64,000 bases of DNA from Clostridiales bacterium Firm_07 (GCA_001604005.1 LVAM01000019.1:274754-338753); one strand, 5' to 3'. Shown: positions 37,750 through 46,280, numbered from the stretch's first letter. Notes: a model not told the origin generated them from the letters alone. A program made the numbers and translations.

Positions 37750-39407
37750 TATAAGAGTCCCTCGCTTTCAAGGATTTCGATATATTCACCGATAATATGG
37801 TAAGTGCCGTTCGTTTCTTCAAGCAAAATGTCGCCGAGCGCGTCTTCCGCCACCGTATTGATCGCGTCCGCGAGCACGTCCGGCATGACGCCCTGCGCGC
37901 GAGCGACGGCGCGCTGCTCTTCGCGGTCCACGTGAAGCGCGGCGATCAAAAACGGCAAAAACGGCTTTATTTTCTCGCGAAAACCGCCGTTTTCGCATAC
38001 TGTTTCCGCTTCAATTTGTTTGCCTACAGGCAAATCGCGGGCAAAAGCCGCGCTTTCGCGATCGGCGGGCACGGACGCCGTTTCAACCTCTCTCTGAGGT
38101 TTTTCGTTTGTGTCCGCTTCTTCAAACGCCGCCGTCAGTTTCTCGGTGGTGTCCCACGAGAGCGCCTCGATCTCGGCGGCGCGCGCGAACGACGGTGCGC
38201 GGACAGGCATTGTGTAGCGGGATTCATATACCGCTTCGCTCTCAGTCTTCGCCCTCGCGCGCGACTTTTTTTCAGGCAAAACACGGGCAAAATATGCGTC
38301 AAGACAGGCGGCAAGCGGCCTTGTGACGGCATATACCGTCAGTTTTGAGCGTATACCCCACGCACCGCGCAGCGCGTTCTCCGCATATTTGAGTACGTCG
38401 GTCATAATATAGCGCAGTTCGTGCGTGGCGGAAAACGAGGTATAGCGCACCTCGATCTTCGCTTTGAGCGGATAGGCGCAGACCGCCCCCGCAAAGGTCT
38501 CCCGCGTCATTTTGCTGATGCCGTTTTCGCCCGTGAGAAGCCCCTTGCCCTCGTCACGCAAAAAGCCGAGCGCCACCTCTGTCGCGCCGACAAGGACGCG
38601 GTCGAAATCGGCTTTTGTCTCCTTTGTGTAAAACTTGCTTTTCGTATAATCATAATTGTTGCAAAACAGCAACACGGCGGCGGACAGTGCGCGATCCCGA
38701 CTCTCCGCCGGGATAAAAAATTCTTTCAGGCGAAAATCGCCGAGCATTTTTCGATATTCGCTCACGTGGATCGCGGGAGGCGGCAGACGATACAGCAGTG
38801 AGAGATCGCACACCCACTCGCGCACAAGCGTCGCGAGCCGGGGGTGTTCGTCACCGTAAAGGCGCCAAAGCCGCATCAGATTTTCCTGCGCAGAAGAGGG
38901 CGACGCGGGCGCAAGGTTGATCTGTTCGTAAACGTACAACAGCAGATATGAAAGCGACGCCGCCGGTTTTTCTCCGTGCCGAAAAGCGGTTCGCCAGTAG
39001 AAATAGTATGCGCTTTGCGCCTCATTCATCTGCGAATACTGCGGCATATAAGAAAAAAACTCCGCGAAAGGGACTTCTTCCCCCTCTTTTTCCGCGTAAT
39101 ACACCGCCGCGCGGCGAAACTGCTCGTAATACCGCTCGTTCGTACGGCGGTGGAAAATACGCACCGCGGAAATCAGCGAGTCGGCGGGCATATACTCCTC
39201 GTCAGGATCTTGCGGGTAAATATCCGTCTCGCGCGCGGTGATAAGGCGCTCGTCGGCAGGAGGCTCGTCCGCGCCTTTCACGGGAGCGCCCGATCGGACA
39301 TCCACAGCCCCGGTATCCCGTCCGACGGGCACGCGGGGACGCGCGGCGACCGGCAAAAGGTCTTCGATCTTCCAAAAAGCGTTTTTCTCATCCAGACTTT
39401 TCTCCAT
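37749..39407 (-). CDS. TerB_N/TerB_C domain-like protein
   Basis: FAEFFSYMPQYSQMNEAQSAYYFYWRTAFRHGE.....LLLYVYEQIN (TerB_N-type) and C-terminal VMPDVLADAINTVAEDALGDILLEETNGTYHIIGEYIEIL (TerB_C-type). Confidence 0.78.
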   Translation of the reverse strand: MEKSLDEKNAFWKIEDLLPVAARPRVPVGRDTGAVDVRSGAPVKGADEPPADERLITARETDIYPQDPDEEYMPADSLISAVRIFHRRTNERYYEQFRRAAVYYAEKEGEEVPFAEFFSYMPQYSQMNEAQSAYYFYWRTAFRHGEKPAASLSYLLLYVYEQINLAPASPSSAQENLMRLWRLYGDEHPRLATLVREWVCDLSLLYRLPPPAIHVSEYRKMLGDFRLKEFFIPAESRDRALSAAVLLFCNNYDYTKSKFYTKETKADFDRVLVGATEVALGFLRDEGKGLLTGENGISKMTRETFAGAVCAYPLKAKIEVRYTSFSATHELRYIMTDVLKYAENALRGAWGIRSKLTVYAVTRPLAACLDAYFARVLPEKKSRARAKTESEAVYESRYTMPVRAPSFARAAEIEALSWDTTEKLTAAFEEADTNEKPQREVETASVPADRESAAFARDLPVGKQIEAETVCENGGFREKIKPFLPFLIAALHVDREEQRAVARAQGVMPDVLADAINTVAEDALGDILLEETNGTYHIIGEYIEILESEGLL

Positions 39408-39433
39408 ATTCGCGCCCCCTTTCGTAATTGTTT

Positions 39434-39462
39434 ATTATACCATACATCGCCCCGTCTGTCAA
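39434..39462 (-). promoter_or_regulatory. Sigma-A-like promoter of the TerB/BrxD/helicase operon
   Basis: Reverse strand TTGACA-N17-TATAAT. Confidence 0.75.
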
Positions 39463-39564
39463 TTCGACTTTTCGGAAAGATTTCGCCGTTTTTTCCCTCA
39501 CCGCTTGAAAATGAAAAGAAAATTCGCTATAATAAATCTTACTACCGCGAAAGGAGGAGAGAAG

Positions 39565-40488
39565 ATGGAGTTCATTTCACTACGGTCCGGCGAAGCGTTT
39601 GCCCCCACCGATTGCGGACTGTGCCTCGGCAACTTTGACGGCGTACATAAGGGACATCGCGCGCTCGTGGATCTTCTCTTTTCGCTCACCTCCGAAAAAA
39701 AGATGAAATTGCCGCTCGGCGCTCTGCTCTTTCGCACCCCACCCGCGTGCGCGTTGGGTCTCGACGCGCCGCAACTGACCGACAACGCCGAGAAAATGCG
39801 CCTCTTGCGCCTTGCGGGTTTGCAGTTTGCGGTCTTTCTCGATTTTGACGCCGTGCGCGCTCTCTCCCCCGCGGATTTCATCCATCGCGTTCTGTTTGAT
39901 GCCTGCCGCTGTCGCGCCGCCGTGTGCGGATTCAACTATACTTTCGGAAAAGACGGCGCCGGCACGCCCGAGTTGCTCGCCGCTGCGTTTGAAAACGATC
40001 CCACCCGCGCGCTCGGTATTTTGCCGCCCGTGACGGACGGTAAAAACGTTATCAGTTCCAGCGCCGTTCGCCGGTATCTGGAAGCGGGACACCCGGAGGA
40101 CGCCGCAAGAATGTTAGGCCGCCCCTTCTCCCTGATCGGTACGGTGCAAAGCGGAAAAGGTCAGGGACACGCAATGGGATATCCGACCGCGAATATTTCC
40201 ATCAGAAACGGCGGTGTGATCCCGGCGCACGGCGTGTATCTTTGCACCGTCGACGCGGGACGACGGGAATATTACGGCATTTGCAACATCGGCACACGCC
40301 CGACTTTCGCGGACGGCGAAGCGATCAACTGCGAAACCTTTCTCTTTGATTTCGCGGGCGACCTGTACGGCAAGAAGATCCGCGTTTCACTGCTTCGCTT
40401 TTTGCGCGCCGAGCAAAAGTTTGCCTCGATAGACGATTTGAGAAAGCAAATTTCTTTGGATATCGAACACGCGAGGATCTATATTTGA
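39565..40488 (+). CDS. ribF: Bifunctional riboflavin kinase / FAD synthetase
   Basis: LCLGNFDGVHKGHRALVD, GFNYTFGKDGAGTPELL, GKGQGHAMGYPTANISIRNGGVIPAHGVYL. Confidence 0.93.
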   Translation: MEFISLRSGEAFAPTDCGLCLGNFDGVHKGHRALVDLLFSLTSEKKMKLPLGALLFRTPPACALGLDAPQLTDNAEKMRLLRLAGLQFAVFLDFDAVRALSPADFIHRVLFDACRCRAAVCGFNYTFGKDGAGTPELLAAAFENDPTRALGILPPVTDGKNVISSSAVRRYLEAGHPEDAARMLGRPFSLIGTVQSGKGQGHAMGYPTANISIRNGGVIPAHGVYLCTVDAGRREYYGICNIGTRPTFADGEAINCETFLFDFAGDLYGKKIRVSLLRFLRAEQKFASIDDLRKQISLDIEHARIYI

Positions 40489-40561
40489 CAAAATTCCATT
40501 TTTTATTTCGATATTTTCCATTTTCTTTGTTTATTTTTCTTTATTTTTCGCTTCCAAATCC

Positions 40562-40601
40562 CAAAAGAGCCTACCGCGATATTCGCGGCAGGCTCTTTTC
40601 T
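40562..40601. terminator. Bidirectional terminator between ribF and leuA
   Basis: AAAAGAGCCTaCCGCGatattCGCGGcAGGCTCTTTT. Confidence 0.8.
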
Positions 40602-40612
40602 TGTTTTTTCAT

Positions 40613-42286
40613 TTATTTTTCGTTTTCGTTCAGCAGGCGGTCGATCGCGCTGACCAACGCAAGCACCGAGGATTGCATAATGTCCGCGTCGACGCCCACG
40701 CCCCAGAAAAATCTGTCGTCCGCCTTGATACCGACGTAAGACGCCGCCTCCGAAGAAGACTGTCCCCCGAGCGCGTGCTCGGTGTAGCTTTCAAGATGAA
40801 ACCGAATTCCCGTCAAATCTTTCAGCGCGTTCGTCACGGCGTTGAGGCGCCCGTTGCCGTTCCCCCGTATATTCTGCGGCACACCGCGATAAAAGAGAGA
40901 TATCTCCGCTTCGATCCTGTTGTCGGCCTCCTCCCGATAGCGCACCTTTCGTATCTCGATCGGCGTACCGAGGTTGACGTATGCGTCTGTGAAGATCCCG
41001 TAAATATCGGCGGGCAGAAGTTCCTTTTTGCTCTCATCGGAGATGTTCTTGATCGTTTTGCCGAATTCCCCGCGCATCGCCGGGGGCAAGGTGTGGTGAT
41101 AGTAGGTTTCGAGAATATATTCTACGCCGCCTTTTCCGGATTGTGCGTTGATGCGAATGACGTCGTTTTCGCCGTTTCTGCCGAGATCCGCGGGATCAAG
41201 CGGCAAATACGGCACGTTCCATTTCGCGTCTTTGTGCTCCTGCCGCCACGCGATGCCTTTGGCAATGGCGTCCTGATGCGCGCCGCTGAACGCGGTAAAC
41301 GCAAGCGCGCCGCTGTACGGCTGTCTGGGCGGCACGTGCATTCCCGTCGTCCGCTCATACACCTCGACCGCGGCAGGAAGATTGGAAAAATCAAGTTTCG
41401 GGTCCACTCCTTGCGCAAAGAGATTGAGCGCAAGCGTGACCAGATCGACGTTGCCCGTTCGCTCTCCGTTTCCGAAAAGCGTGCCTTCCACGCGATCCGC
41501 TCCGGCAAGAAGCCCGAGTTCGCTGTCCGCCACGGCGCACCCTCTGTCATTGTGCGGGTGGAGGGAAACGATCACGTTCTCGCGCCCGTTGATATGGCGA
41601 CACATATATTCCACCTGCGCGGCGTATACGTGCGGCATCGCGTAAGAGACCGTAACGGGCAGATTGATGATGGCGCGGCGTTCCGACGTCGGTCGCCACA
41701 CGTCGAGAACGGCATTGACGATCTCGGCGGCAAACTCCGGCTCGGTACCCGAAAAACTTTCGGGAGAAAACTCCGGCGTCACCTCACCTTCCGCGGCGGC
41801 AAGGCAGTCGCGCATTACTTTCGCCGCCTCGACGGCGGCCGCGATCGTATCCTTTTTGTCAGCGTGGAAAATTTGCTCACGCTGTGCGGGAGAAACCGGT
41901 TGATACATATGCACGATGGCGTGTTTTGCGCCGCGGATCGCGTCAAAAGTTTTTTCGATCATCTGCGGCCGCGTTTGCGTCAGCACCTGAATCGTTACGT
42001 CGTCGGGGATCAGACCGCGCTCGATGAGCGCGCGGCAAAAATCCAGTTCGCTCTTAAAAGCGGCGGGAAACGCCACCTCGATCTCCTTGAAACCGATGCG
42101 GCACAAAAGATCGAAAAACCGCACTTTCTCTTCCAATCCCGGCGGCACGGGGAGCGCCTGATTGCCGTCGCGCAAATCCACGCTGCACCAAATGGGCGCG
42201 CGCGACAAAGCGTCGCGACGGAGAAAATCCATCGTCACGCCCTGCGGCAAAAAATATTGCTTTCCATACCGGTCCAAATGCTGCAT
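40613..42286 (-). CDS. leuA: 2-isopropylmalate synthase (long LeuA form)
   Basis: APIWCSVDLRDGNQALPVPPGLEEKVRFFDLLCRIGFKEIEVAFPAA, SLHPHNDRGCAVADSELGLLAGADRVEGTLFGNGERTGNVDLV. Confidence 0.94.
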   Translation of the reverse strand: MQHLDRYGKQYFLPQGVTMDFLRRDALSRAPIWCSVDLRDGNQALPVPPGLEEKVRFFDLLCRIGFKEIEVAFPAAFKSELDFCRALIERGLIPDDVTIQVLTQTRPQMIEKTFDAIRGAKHAIVHMYQPVSPAQREQIFHADKKDTIAAAVEAAKVMRDCLAAAEGEVTPEFSPESFSGTEPEFAAEIVNAVLDVWRPTSERRAIINLPVTVSYAMPHVYAAQVEYMCRHINGRENVIVSLHPHNDRGCAVADSELGLLAGADRVEGTLFGNGERTGNVDLVTLALNLFAQGVDPKLDFSNLPAAVEVYERTTGMHVPPRQPYSGALAFTAFSGAHQDAIAKGIAWRQEHKDAKWNVPYLPLDPADLGRNGENDVIRINAQSGKGGVEYILETYYHHTLPPAMRGEFGKTIKNISDESKKELLPADIYGIFTDAYVNLGTPIEIRKVRYREEADNRIEAEISLFYRGVPQNIRGNGNGRLNAVTNALKDLTGIRFHLESYTEHALGGQSSSEAASYVGIKADDRFFWGVGVDADIMQSSVLALVSAIDRLLNENEK

Positions 42287-42294
42287 AGTTCCTC

Positions 42295-42550
42295 CAAAAA
42301 GAAAAATCCCTTTTTCACAATTTCTTGCAAAAAAGAGACGAAGTTTCCTCCGCGGTACCACTCTTGTTGGCATAGCCCACTCACGCGCCACAGCGCCGCC
42401 CTGTAACGGGAGCAACCCGTTTTGCCCTCGCGCGCAGGCTGGGGCAAACGGCTCGGGGGTGACTATGCCTCATCTCGCGCCCGATTTACACCAACCACCG
42501 GTTCTCTTTGCCGCAAAAGTGAGATTTCTCCCCGTCATTGCCTTTTCTTT
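42295..42550 (-). promoter_or_regulatory. T-box riboswitch leader of leuA
   Basis: Reverse strand AAGAGTGGTACCGCGG...CTCTT antiterminator (T-box at 42347-42363), AGAGAACCGGTGGTTGGTGTAAATCGG stem I region, competing terminator TCTCTTTTT..AAAAAGGGATTTTTC (42301-42338). Confidence 0.9.
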
Positions 42551-42556
42551 TTGTTT

Positions 42557-42585
42557 ATTATACAGGATAAAAGCGATTTCGTCAA
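42557..42585 (-). promoter_or_regulatory. Sigma-A-like promoter for the T-box-leuA transcript
   Basis: Reverse strand TTGACG-N17-TATAAT. Confidence 0.7.
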
Positions 42586-42622
42586 TCCCTTTTCGCGCTT
42601 TTTCGATTTTTACACACAAAAA

Positions 42623-42647
42623 CGCCCGACGGAAAACCGTCGGGCGT
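42623..42647. terminator. Hairpin CGCCCGACGGaaaaCCGTCGGGCG
   Basis: Perfect 10-bp stem flanked by an A-tract; its reverse-complement twin lies at 45267-45288. Confidence 0.6.
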
Positions 42648-42655
42648 TGGCAAAA

Positions 42656-42901
42656 ATCAATAACCGACCTGCTCCCAGCAATCGAAAGGAGCGGCAAGTT
42701 CTTCGCTGACGTAGACCTGTGTCTTCATCAGTTGCAGCATCGAGCTGGGGATCAGAGGCGTGACGGGGCCGTGCAGCACGAGGCGGGAGGTCATACGCTG
42801 CCAGGAAGAGAAGGTGCAGTTGGTCAGCAGTGCGTGCACTTCGATTCTCTCGCGGGCATTCTTCACGTCGACGGGACCGATGGTCGCGGCGCAAGGCGGA
42901 A
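42656..42901 (-). pseudogene. Near-identical 3' fragment of the 45312 glucosamine-6-P isomerase-like gene
   Basis: About 246 bp match to 45311-45556 with one visible mismatch (cctgTgtc vs cctgCgtc); ORF 42657-42866 reproduces the last 69 aa. Confidence 0.85.
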
Positions 42902-43233
42902 AAGGTCAGGGACACGCAATGGGATATCCGACCGCGAATCTTTCCATCAGAAACGGCGGCGTGATCCCGGCGCACGGCGTTTATCTTTGCACGGTCGATA
43001 CGGGGCGGCGGGAATACTACGGCATCACCAATATCGGCACGCGCCCCACTTTTGAGGACGGCGAGGAGACCAACTGCGAAACCTTTCTATTTAATTTTAA
43101 TGGCGATCTTTACGGCAAAGAGATCCGCGTGTCGCTTCTTCGTTTCCTACGCGCCGAGCGAAAATTCAATTCCGCAGAAGAACTTGAAAAACAGATCGAC
43201 CTCGACATCCGGCACGCGAAGATCTATATGTGA
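42896..43233 (+). pseudogene. 3' fragment (riboflavin kinase domain, lacking its first strand) of a diverged ribF copy
   Basis: GGKGQGHAMGYPTANLSIRNGGVIPAHGVYLCTVDTGRREYYGITNIGTRPTF... aligned to 40151-40488 of ribF, roughly 80% aa identity by eye. Confidence 0.8.
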
Positions 43234-43303
43234 CGTTATCCATTTATTTTCTCCATTTTTCCATTTTTTATTTTACATTTTCTATTTTTCATACACGGAA
43301 ATA

Positions 43304-43343
43304 CAAAAACCCCGCGGAGACGACATTCCCCGCGGGGTTTTTG
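43304..43343 (+). terminator. Terminator downstream of the ribF fragment
   Basis: aAAAACCCCGCGGagacgacattcCCGCGGGGTTTTt. Confidence 0.75.
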
Positions 43344-43424
43344 TTGCGATGCAGATAGCATCAAATTTCTTTATTTGAACAGAATTCACATTTTGACGCT
43401 ATCTTTTCCATGCCGTTTGATGTC

Positions 43425-43853
43425 TCACTTTGCCCATTGAATTACTTGGGGAAATATTTCATTTGCAACATCAAACATTCCCAAAACGCGGTGAAGCGCA
43501 AGTTTTTGACAAGAACCTATATGCACATAAGAGTGATCGCTTAACATAATGCTACCTTTATCGTTTAAAAAAAACGTATATGTGTATTTTTTATTATATT
43601 CATTTAGTAGCTGTAGGATTTGTTGTAGAGCATCGACTTCATCCTTATTAACATTCAACAAATAACAAAACATTGAAAAATACACATTGTCATTGTCTGC
43701 TGGCTGGAAAATCAAGATGTAATTTAAGAGATTTTTGTACTTCCCTGTAATTTGAAATAAGATTCTATCATTTCCATCTTCGTCATTATCGCATTGACAT
43801 TGTATGCCAAATTTTTTTAAAACTTCCAAAACCTTATTTGTCTCATCAAGCAT
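43425..43853 (-). CDS. YbjN/T3SS-chaperone-fold-like small protein
   Basis: MLDETNKVLEVLKKFGIQCQCDN...YTYTFFLNDKGSIMLSDHSYVHIG; lies in an AT-rich segment. Confidence 0.5.
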   Translation of the reverse strand: MLDETNKVLEVLKKFGIQCQCDNDEDGNDRILFQITGKYKNLLNYILIFQPADNDNVYFSMFCYLLNVNKDEVDALQQILQLLNEYNKKYTYTFFLNDKGSIMLSDHSYVHIGSCQKLALHRVLGMFDVANEIFPQVIQWAK

Positions 43854-43880
43854 TTTCTTTCTCCATATGAATGTTACCAA

Positions 43881-44135
43881 TCATCTTTCTTGTTTCCAAT
43901 TATTATTTTGAGTATTTTGCTGTTGATTCTGCTGTTCTTGATCTTTTTTGTCTAAGGTTTCACCGATTTTATTTCCTGTTAGGCCGCCCACAATCAAGCC
44001 TACAACGAGTCCCGGCACAGTACCGGCTATTCCGCCCAACGGTCCTGCTACAATACCGATTCCCGCTCCCATTTTTGCACCCGCTATGGCACCGGCAAGA
44101 GCGCCGCTCCAAGTTCCTGTTTCCGTTTTGCTCAT
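43881..44135 (-). CDS. Glycine-zipper peptide/protein (bacteriocin- or membrane-insertion-like)
   Basis: MSKTETGTWSGALAGAIAGAKMGAGIGIVAGPLGGIAGTVPGLVVGLIVGGLTGNKIGETLDKKDQ, many GxxxG repeats. Confidence 0.65.
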   Translation of the reverse strand: MSKTETGTWSGALAGAIAGAKMGAGIGIVAGPLGGIAGTVPGLVVGLIVGGLTGNKIGETLDKKDQEQQNQQQNTQNNNWKQER

Positions 44136-44137
44136 TT

Positions 44138-44782
44138 TTAGCTCTCCTTTTCTTCACAAACAATTTTTGTTATCGGTTTTTCCGTATAGTATAAATACAG
44201 CAATACTTGCACAATATGCGCATCAATCATTATAATGAACGTAGAACAAAATGTTGGATATATAAGATCGCCTATGTTTCTTACACTCATAGAAACGACT
44301 TGTGAGCAGTTGTGTGCAAGATATGCAATAATCGTTGAGTAAAAGTGCTTGACCGAAATCGTCTTGCGCACAATCGTAAACAATAGCGGCAATGTCAATA
44401 AAGATACATCTACCACTAAATTGTACAAGGTATTAATCCCTCCATAATTCAAAACAACCTGCAATAAAATAACGCCTATTACAATAATACTCTCTATGCG
44501 ATTCATATATCGGATTCTGCAAGCAGCGCATATATAGAAAAAATAGACAAAGTATCCCATTATAAACTGCACAAGAGTGCGGATAAAAATGTTTTCGACA
44601 ATAAGTTCATCAAAATCCATGACGCCGAAAGTCATTGTCAGTTCCGCGACTGCCTCGGGGAAAAGCAATTTGGCAAATAGGATCATCCCAAGAAGTGCAA
44701 TACAGACCATTTCAAGTGTTTTTCTTGTTTGACTCGGTTTTTCAAGCATATTTTCATTGATTTTCTGTTCTTCCATATTCAA
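44138..44782 (-). CDS. Multi-pass membrane protein of unknown function
   Basis: 214 aa with about 6 hydrophobic segments; 2 bp from the glycine-zipper gene. Confidence 0.65.
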   Translation of the reverse strand: MNMEEQKINENMLEKPSQTRKTLEMVCIALLGMILFAKLLFPEAVAELTMTFGVMDFDELIVENIFIRTLVQFIMGYFVYFFYICAACRIRYMNRIESIIVIGVILLQVVLNYGGINTLYNLVVDVSLLTLPLLFTIVRKTISVKHFYSTIIAYLAHNCSQVVSMSVRNIGDLIYPTFCSTFIIMIDAHIVQVLLYLYYTEKPITKIVCEEKES

Positions 44783-44810
44783 TTCTCGCCTCTCCTCTTA
44801 TACTTTTTCA

Positions 44811-44851
44811 ATTTTATCATATTAAAAACGATATGTCAAGCGTTTTATCGT
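44811..44851 (-). promoter_or_regulatory. Promoter with overlapping inverted repeat for the AT-rich cassette
   Basis: Reverse strand TTGACA-N17-TAAAAT; ACGATA-N12-TATCGT spans the -35; further TATCGT at 44877-44882. Confidence 0.55.
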
Positions 44852-44909
44852 ATTATTTATGATTTTCTGACATTCGTATCGTCTATAATATAATAGAGGA
44901 GGTGAGCGC

Positions 44910-45227
44910 ATGCTACCGGAAGAGTTTTCTTTGCGTCTGTCCAAACTGCGCGCGCAAAAAGGTGTTTCGGCGCGCGATATGAGTTTATCGTTGGGGCAAA
45001 ATCCGGGCTATATCAACGGCATCGAAAACGGAAAAGCGCTGCCCTCGATGAGCATATTTTTCTATATTTGCGACTATCTGAACGTCACCCCCGCCGAGTT
45101 TTTCAGCACCGCTACGCCCGACCCCCGACAAAGTGACGAAATGCTCAAAAAGTACAATCTTCTCCCCGAGCAAACGCGCGTGCATATCGCCGCGCTGATC
45201 GATGACTTGACGCAACAGTTACAATAA
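44910..45227 (+). CDS. XRE-family HTH regulator
   Basis: LSKLRAQKGVSARDMSLSLGQNPGYINGIENGKALPSMSIFFYICDYLNVTPAEFF. Confidence 0.88.
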   Translation: MLPEEFSLRLSKLRAQKGVSARDMSLSLGQNPGYINGIENGKALPSMSIFFYICDYLNVTPAEFFSTATPDPRQSDEMLKKYNLLPEQTRVHIAALIDDLTQQLQ

Positions 45228-45262
45228 AAAGCCGCCCGTTTTTTCGGGTGGCTTTTTACTGA
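45228..45262 (+). terminator. Terminator after the XRE gene
   Basis: aaaaaGCCgCCCGttttttCGGGtGGCttttt. Confidence 0.7.
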
Positions 45263-45266
45263 AAAA

Positions 45267-45300
45267 TTGCCCGACGGTTTTCCGTCGGGCAATTTTGGTT
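45267..45300 (-). terminator. Hairpin downstream of the glucosamine-6-P isomerase-like gene
   Basis: TTGCCCGACGGttttCCGTCGGGCAA. Confidence 0.6.
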
Positions 45301-45311
45301 TTGTCAGTCGA

Positions 45312-46280
45312 TCAATAACCGACCTGCTCCCAGCAATCGAAAGGAGCGGCAAGTTCTTCGCTGACGTAGACCTGCGTCTTCATCAGTTGCAGCATCGAGC
45401 TGGGGATCAGAGGCGTGACGGGGCCGTGCAGCACGAGGCGGGAGGTCATACGCTGCCAGGAAGAGAAGGTGCAGTTGGTCAGCAGTGCGTGCACTTCGAT
45501 TCTCTCGCGGGCATTCTTCACGTCGACGGGACCGATGGTCGCGGCGCAAGGCGGAACGTCCGCAATGTAGCCGGACTGACCGAACACGCCGTGGAGCGAG
45601 TTCTGCGCCACGGTGAGGGGGTGCAGTTTCACGATGCGGGCTTTCATTTGGAGGTATTCGTCCATATTGGCGGCATCCGTGAAAGGCGGCACGGGATCGA
45701 TGAACGCCATATGACCGGTCCATCCGGGAGAGGAGCTGCAAATGTCGGCTCCGCCCTCACCGCAATCGGTGATCATATCGGAATAATCGTTGATGTTCTT
45801 ATTGGTGGGATAATGCACGTTTTCAAGAGGCATACGGAGTTTGGGGTCGATCTGATAAACCAGATATTTGAGCATCGAGTGCGCAAAGCCCGCTTTGTAG
45901 GTCTCGGGAGCGATGTGTCCTTCGTCGTCAGCCCATTCGTCCATCGCGAAGATGTGGACGTTGCGGCAGTCCACGCCGAAATAGTTGATGAGTTGCGCAA
46001 GCGGCACGTAGGTTTCGGGTTCGGGGTTGCCGAGGATCAATGTGATCTTTTTGCCCGCTTCGGAAGCCGCTTTGATACGCGCGAAGAGCGTGGCGATCAG
46101 AACGGGGTGCGGGTTTTGCATCACTTTAATCTTGAAGTCGGGGTTGGGGTGTTTTTCCAGGTCTTTGCCGCTGATCTTGCGAAGTTTTTCGCAAAGTTCT
46201 CTGTCCTTAAACGGAACATAGTCACCGCAGCGGAACGCGAAAGATGTGGGGGGATCGAAGATAATGTCTTTCATAATCAT
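45312..46280 (-). CDS. Glucosamine-6-phosphate isomerase/deaminase-like protein (NagB/GPI fold)
   Basis: ITLILGNPEPETYVPLAQLINYFGVDCRNVHIFAMDEWADDEGHIAPETYKAGFAHSM; adjacent to nagA. Confidence 0.78.
   Translation of the reverse strand: MIMKDIIFDPPTSFAFRCGDYVPFKDRELCEKLRKISGKDLEKHPNPDFKIKVMQNPHPVLIATLFARIKAASEAGKKITLILGNPEPETYVPLAQLINYFGVDCRNVHIFAMDEWADDEGHIAPETYKAGFAHSMLKYLVYQIDPKLRMPLENVHYPTNKNINDYSDMITDCGEGGADICSSSPGWTGHMAFIDPVPPFTDAANMDEYLQMKARIVKLHPLTVAQNSLHGVFGQSGYIADVPPCAATIGPVDVKNARERIEVHALLTNCTFSSWQRMTSRLVLHGPVTPLIPSSMLQLMKTQVYVSEELAAPFDCWEQVGY

Noticed and set aside
34159-39407. Complete type 2 BREX locus
   Set aside because: Only BrxD-like and BrxH-like genes are present; no PglX methylase, PglZ phosphatase, PglW kinase or PglY nearby.
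42760-43233. Second functional ribF gene
   Set aside because: Only the riboflavin kinase part remains and it lacks its first strand and the whole adenylyltransferase half; the upstream ORF extension is antisense isomerase sequence.
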